DNA of 64,000 nt from contig NZ_QYUL01000001.1 in the NCBI RefSeq assembly GCF_003590795.1, positions 1,567,001 through 1,631,000 on the forward strand, written 5' to 3'. The notes under the pieces are model-generated. The model made no database searches and was not told the DNA's origin. It saw only the letters and a program-made list of their open reading frames with translations. Made by a program: the position numbers and the translations under genes. The stretch's first letter is position 1, and each line of letters begins with the position of its first letter. Shown here one piece after another: positions 61,452 to 64,000 of this stretch. This DNA is from Azospirillum cavernae. Lineage in GTDB: Bacteria > Pseudomonadota > Alphaproteobacteria > Azospirillales > Azospirillaceae.

Positions 61452-62441
61452 ATGTCGTCGTTCGAGTCCAACGATGTCGATCTGATTTGCGGCTACCACA
61501 TCCCCCTGAACGGTCGGGCGACGCCCATCCGCATGGAAGACGTGCCGGAGATGCTGGCCCGACCGGACGGGCTGCTGTGGCTGCATTTCAACCTCGCCAG
61601 CCAACGGGCGCGCCATTGGCTGGCGGCGCAGGACTGGCTGGACGAGTTCGTCCGCGAGGTGTTGTTGGAGGGCAAGGACACCCGCACGCGGGTGGAAAGC
61701 GTCGATGATGGGCTGCTGACCGTGCTCAGCGACATTCATTATGATCTGAAATACGAGCCGACCGACATCGGCACCCTGCGGCTGTTCGTCAACGCCCGTC
61801 ACATCATCAGTTGCCGCCGCCACCCGCTGAAGGCGACCGACCGCTTGCGCCGGGCGCTGGACGACGGTCAAAAATTCGACAGCACCGCCGAGCTGCTGGC
61901 CGATCTGGTCGAGTATCTGGCCGACACGCTGAACAACGTGTCCGACAAGCTGGCCGAAGAGGTGGACCGCACCGAAGACGCCATCCTCGCCGAACGCTTC
62001 CACACCGGGCGCAGCAGCTTGGGGCAGGTCCGCCGCATGGTGGTGCATCTGCGCCGCCACGTCGCCCCGCAACGGCAAGCGCTGGGCCGCGTCACCCAAG
62101 CCCAAATTCCGTGGGCGGGGGAGGACGGCATGGCCCGCATGCTGAACGCCACCGGCAAGCTGGGCGACGTGCTGTACGACATCGAAGCCTTGCAGGACCG
62201 CACGAAGGTGTTGCAGGACGAATTGTCCGCCCGCATGGCGGAGGAACAGAACCGCAGCCTGTTCGTCTTGTCCTGGGTGACGGTGGTTTTCGCGCCGATG
62301 ACGCTGATTTCCGGCGTCTTCGGCATGAACGTCGCCGGACTTCCCGGCGTCAGCGGTCATGAATCGGCGTTTTGGTGGGTGATGGCGTTGATCGTCGTGT
62401 CGGGGATCGGCATGTGGTTTCTGGTCAAGCCGCGCCGGTGA
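61452..62441 (+). CDS. zntB: ZntB/CorA-family divalent cation transporter
   Basis: 329 aa. The N-terminal cytoplasmic domain (LLWLHFNLASQRARHWLAAQ, LRLFVNARHIISCRRHPLKATDRLRRAL) is followed by long helices (VEYLADTLNNVSDKLAEEVDRTEDAI, LGDVLYDIEALQDRTKVLQDELSARMAEEQNRSLFVLS). The membrane pair is VTVVFAPMTLISGVFGMNVAG with the GMN signature and VMALIVVSGIGMWFLVKPRR. Such pentameric channels export or import Zn2+ or Mg2+. The N-terminus matches the ZntB branch better than CorA. No regulatory site was noted. It diverges from dapF across about 205 bases. Confidence 0.92.
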   Translation: MSSFESNDVDLICGYHIPLNGRATPIRMEDVPEMLARPDGLLWLHFNLASQRARHWLAAQDWLDEFVREVLLEGKDTRTRVESVDDGLLTVLSDIHYDLKYEPTDIGTLRLFVNARHIISCRRHPLKATDRLRRALDDGQKFDSTAELLADLVEYLADTLNNVSDKLAEEVDRTEDAILAERFHTGRSSLGQVRRMVVHLRRHVAPQRQALGRVTQAQIPWAGEDGMARMLNATGKLGDVLYDIEALQDRTKVLQDELSARMAEEQNRSLFVLSWVTVVFAPMTLISGVFGMNVAGLPGVSGHESAFWWVMALIVVSGIGMWFLVKPRR

Positions 62442-62540
62442 GTGGTGATGAGATGCAAGTGGAAGGGAGATGTTGACCGAGACGCGCTCGATGCTTAGAA
62501 CTCTGAAGAAATTCTCTCAGAGCGCGAGATTTAAACAAAT

Positions 62541-63143
62541 ATGCTTCATATCGCGGCCCTAAGTCCGCGCGACACACGCGAACGTTCAAAAATTCTTGAT
62601 TTGGGAATGCTCTCAGGCTGCGAGCACCTGCGGGCCTATGATTGGCAGGATGGTTGGGTTGTCGAAGGGATTGGCGCGTTGCGGTCGGCGGTCTCCATCC
62701 CCAGCCAGTTGGAAGAACGTCTGCTTGATCCGTGCGCAGAGTTGTACATTCACCACAACCACCCTGATGGGGGCGCCTTTAGCCGGAATGATCTTGTCCT
62801 AGCGCTTGATCTCATGAGTCGGGCGCGCGGAAAGCTTTATGCTCACGGGCATGACGGTTCAACCTACAGTGTGATGTTTGCCAACCGCCGATACACGGAT
62901 CTTCTGTATCGGTTTCTTGCGGATCGGATCCGTGAGGTGTTGAGTGATGCAATCAAGGCGGGGCAGTTGTCGAGAGCCGTCGCTCACGCGCATTTTGCCC
63001 ATGCCGTCTGTTTGGTCTTCGATCAGGCTGGCATCATGCATTACGAGTTCGTTTTGTCGCAAGGCAGGCTTGACGGTTGGCTTGAACACGCCGACTGTTT
63101 TGATGAAGCCATTCAGGTGGCCGTCCGCGCCATCGGGAGGTGA
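62541..63143 (+). CDS. JAB/MPN (JAMM) metalloprotease-like protein, AT-richer
   Basis: 200 aa from ATG 62541. A JAMM motif is seen at about residues 71-85: IHHNHPDGGAFSRNDLVLAL, i.e. H-x-H-P then S-x2-D. The Ser-containing strand before it (VVEGIGALRSAVSIPSQLEE) is compatible with the N-terminal Glu region of RadC/JAB proteins. The rest contains no known domain. The codon use and GC are lower than the surroundings, and the gene forms a pair with the 95-aa gene that starts five bases later. JAB proteases in bacteria act in deconjugation (CBASS, ubiquitin-like systems) or siderophore hydrolysis. The precise role is unknown. Confidence 0.7.
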   Translation: MLHIAALSPRDTRERSKILDLGMLSGCEHLRAYDWQDGWVVEGIGALRSAVSIPSQLEERLLDPCAELYIHHNHPDGGAFSRNDLVLALDLMSRARGKLYAHGHDGSTYSVMFANRRYTDLLYRFLADRIREVLSDAIKAGQLSRAVAHAHFAHAVCLVFDQAGIMHYEFVLSQGRLDGWLEHADCFDEAIQVAVRAIGR

Positions 63144-63147
63144 TGCG

Positions 63148-63435
63148 ATGCCAATGCTTTTGATCGACGAGCCGAGTCCCTTCGCATCGTTGGAGGAGTG
63201 GCGGGCGTTTCGTGATGAAATTCTGACATTGCCGATAGAAGAGGCCACCGTCGTTGCGGCGCTTGCGTTGGCCGATCAGATGATTGCCGCCTTGGTCGAC
63301 GGGATTGCAGAGGGCGAGGCCGACTGTGGGCAAGGCGCCTTATCAGTGTCTGAGCCGTTGGTTGCCGAGGAGGGGCAGGCAGGGCTGGTTCGGCGCAGCG
63401 GAACAAGGAACGCCGTCACTTCCTTGCTGGGTTGA
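63148..63435 (+). CDS. 95-aa hypothetical protein paired with the JAB-domain gene
   Basis: ATG 63148 has GGGAGG seven bases upstream, inside the end of the JAB-domain gene, so the two genes form an operon. The protein begins MPMLLIDEPSPFASLEEWRAF, then an acidic helical segment EATVVAALALADQMIAALVDGI and a Gly/Glu tail. No domain is recognised. Because it is next to a JAMM-type gene it could be a substrate, partner or inhibitor, or part of a small toxin/defence-like pair; this is inference only. Confidence 0.6.
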   Translation: MPMLLIDEPSPFASLEEWRAFRDEILTLPIEEATVVAALALADQMIAALVDGIAEGEADCGQGALSVSEPLVAEEGQAGLVRRSGTRNAVTSLLG

Positions 63436-63474
63436 ACAGGATGTTTTCATCCTGCCCAGCAGGTTGATAATCGC

Positions 63475-63897
63475 TCACGCCCCTTTGAACACCAGATGCT
63501 TGGACGCCGCGAAGTTGAAGAACATGCCCGCGATGGACCCGGCGGCCACCGCCAGGAAGGGGTGCGCGGCGACCACATCCACCCCGGCCTCCAACCCGAC
63601 CGACACGCCGTAATTGACCACGCCGCCAAAGGCGTTGGCGGCGATGAATTTGGCCCATTGCCGGTGCAACGGCTCGGCCGCCGCGCCTTTGAAGGTGAAG
63701 GCGCGGTTCAGAATCCACGTGACCGTGGCGGCGGCGAAAAAGGACGGGATGCGGGCGGCGAAGAACTCCAACCCAACCGCCAGCCCGGCGTACAGCGCCG
63801 CCGTGTCCACCAGCAGACCGACGACGCCGACGACGCCGAACTTGCCGAACTGAACCGCGAGCCGCCCGAGACGGCTGTCGAGAAGCCCCGCGATCAC
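63475..63897 (-). CDS. GtrA-family membrane protein
   Basis: 140 aa from GTG 63897, overlapping the stop of the upstream partial gene as GTGA. Four membrane helices with the GtrA pattern are present: QFGKFGVVGVVGLLVDTAALY, AARIPSFFAAATVTWILNRAFTF (the conserved NRxxTF), KFIAANAFGGVVNYGVSVGL and PFLAVAAGSIAGMFFNFAASKHLVF. GtrA proteins are thought to assist transfer of lipid-linked sugars across the membrane and are usually coupled to a glycosyltransferase, so the truncated upstream gene may be one. Confidence 0.92.
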   Translation of the reverse strand: MIAGLLDSRLGRLAVQFGKFGVVGVVGLLVDTAALYAGLAVGLEFFAARIPSFFAAATVTWILNRAFTFKGAAAEPLHRQWAKFIAANAFGGVVNYGVSVGLEAGVDVVAAHPFLAVAAGSIAGMFFNFAASKHLVFKGA

Positions 63898-64000
63898 GGC
63901 GCGCGGCCCGCCCCGTTCGCAACCAGCGCCGGATGGTTCCCCGGCGCCGGGATCGACAGATAGCGCATGCGCTTGGCCTCGCGCCGCCCCAACGTGACGG
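63894..64000 (-). CDS. partial CDS, C-terminus only (cut by window edge)
   Basis: The frame is open to the window end and stops at 63894. It reads VTLGRREAKRMRYLSIPAPG followed by a short tail ending GRAP. The stop overlaps the GTG of the gtrA-like gene. Only 34 residues are visible and no family can be named from them. Confidence 0.6.
   Translation of the reverse strand, partial: VTLGRREAKRMRYLSIPAPGNHPALVANGAGRAP

Overview
The window is about 64 kb of GC-rich chromosomal DNA from an alphaproteobacterium, most likely Rhodospirillales-like. That assignment is an inference from gene content: an EipB (DUF1849) envelope protein, DivK and PleD homologues, a dapF-mtaB-ftsY block, CtrA-type boxes and exosortase-A-associated genes. 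No rRNA, tRNA or CRISPR array was recognised. Very long antisense ORFs are common at this GC content and were treated as shadows.

Layout. (1) 1-7.7 kb is part of an exopolysaccharide / PEP-CTERM locus: a glycosyltransferase end, a WalW-like deacetylase, a large secreted protein translationally coupled to a FemAB/CelD-like acyltransferase, an EpsB-type priming sugar transferase and a PEP-CTERM beta-helix protein. (2) 8-18.9 kb is a tightly packed minus-strand run: hybrid histidine kinase, response-regulator diguanylate cyclase, methyltransferase, and a complete three-gene NHLM-type peptide exporter (HlyD-like adaptor, C39 peptidase/ABC, second ABC). (3) 19-22.7 kb returns to surface polysaccharide: a 54-aa membrane protein, an exosortase-A-associated O-glycosylation ligase, a glycosyltransferase and a second PEP-CTERM-like protein with a good sigma-54 promoter match. 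(4) 22.8-26.5 kb is accessory: a 57-aa peptide with a double-glycine leader and its own terminator, an orphan ORF, IS110 and MT-A70 remnants, dusA, and an AT-richer AbiJ-like gene. (5) 26.6-38.7 kb holds a SWIM/SNF2 helicase, pleD, divK, another diguanylate cyclase, a hydroxyacid dehydrogenase, eipB, rarA and small envelope proteins. (6) 38.7-52.7 kb holds the rpsM-rpsK-rpoA-rplQ operon detached from secY/adk, pyruvate kinase, an EF-G with an unusual switch I region, RidA, a frameshifted trypsin-like protease, topoisomerase III and zapE. (7) 52.9-64 kb holds a PAS histidine kinase, pdxY, a CitE-like lyase, ftsY-mtaB-DUF2442-dapF, zntB, an AT-richer JAB-domain gene pair, gtrA and a truncated CDS.

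The most interesting combination is the NHLM exporter (with an intact C39 Cys/His/Asp triad) plus the 57-aa peptide ending in LDKVAGG followed by a 12-residue core. The exporter could cleave and secrete this peptide. The core has no Cys, Ser or Thr and no lanthipeptide or azole synthetase is visible, so it may be an unmodified secreted peptide. The exporter sits directly behind a sensor kinase and a cyclic-di-GMP synthase and is embedded in a surface-polysaccharide locus, which suggests a link to surface life. That functional link is inference.
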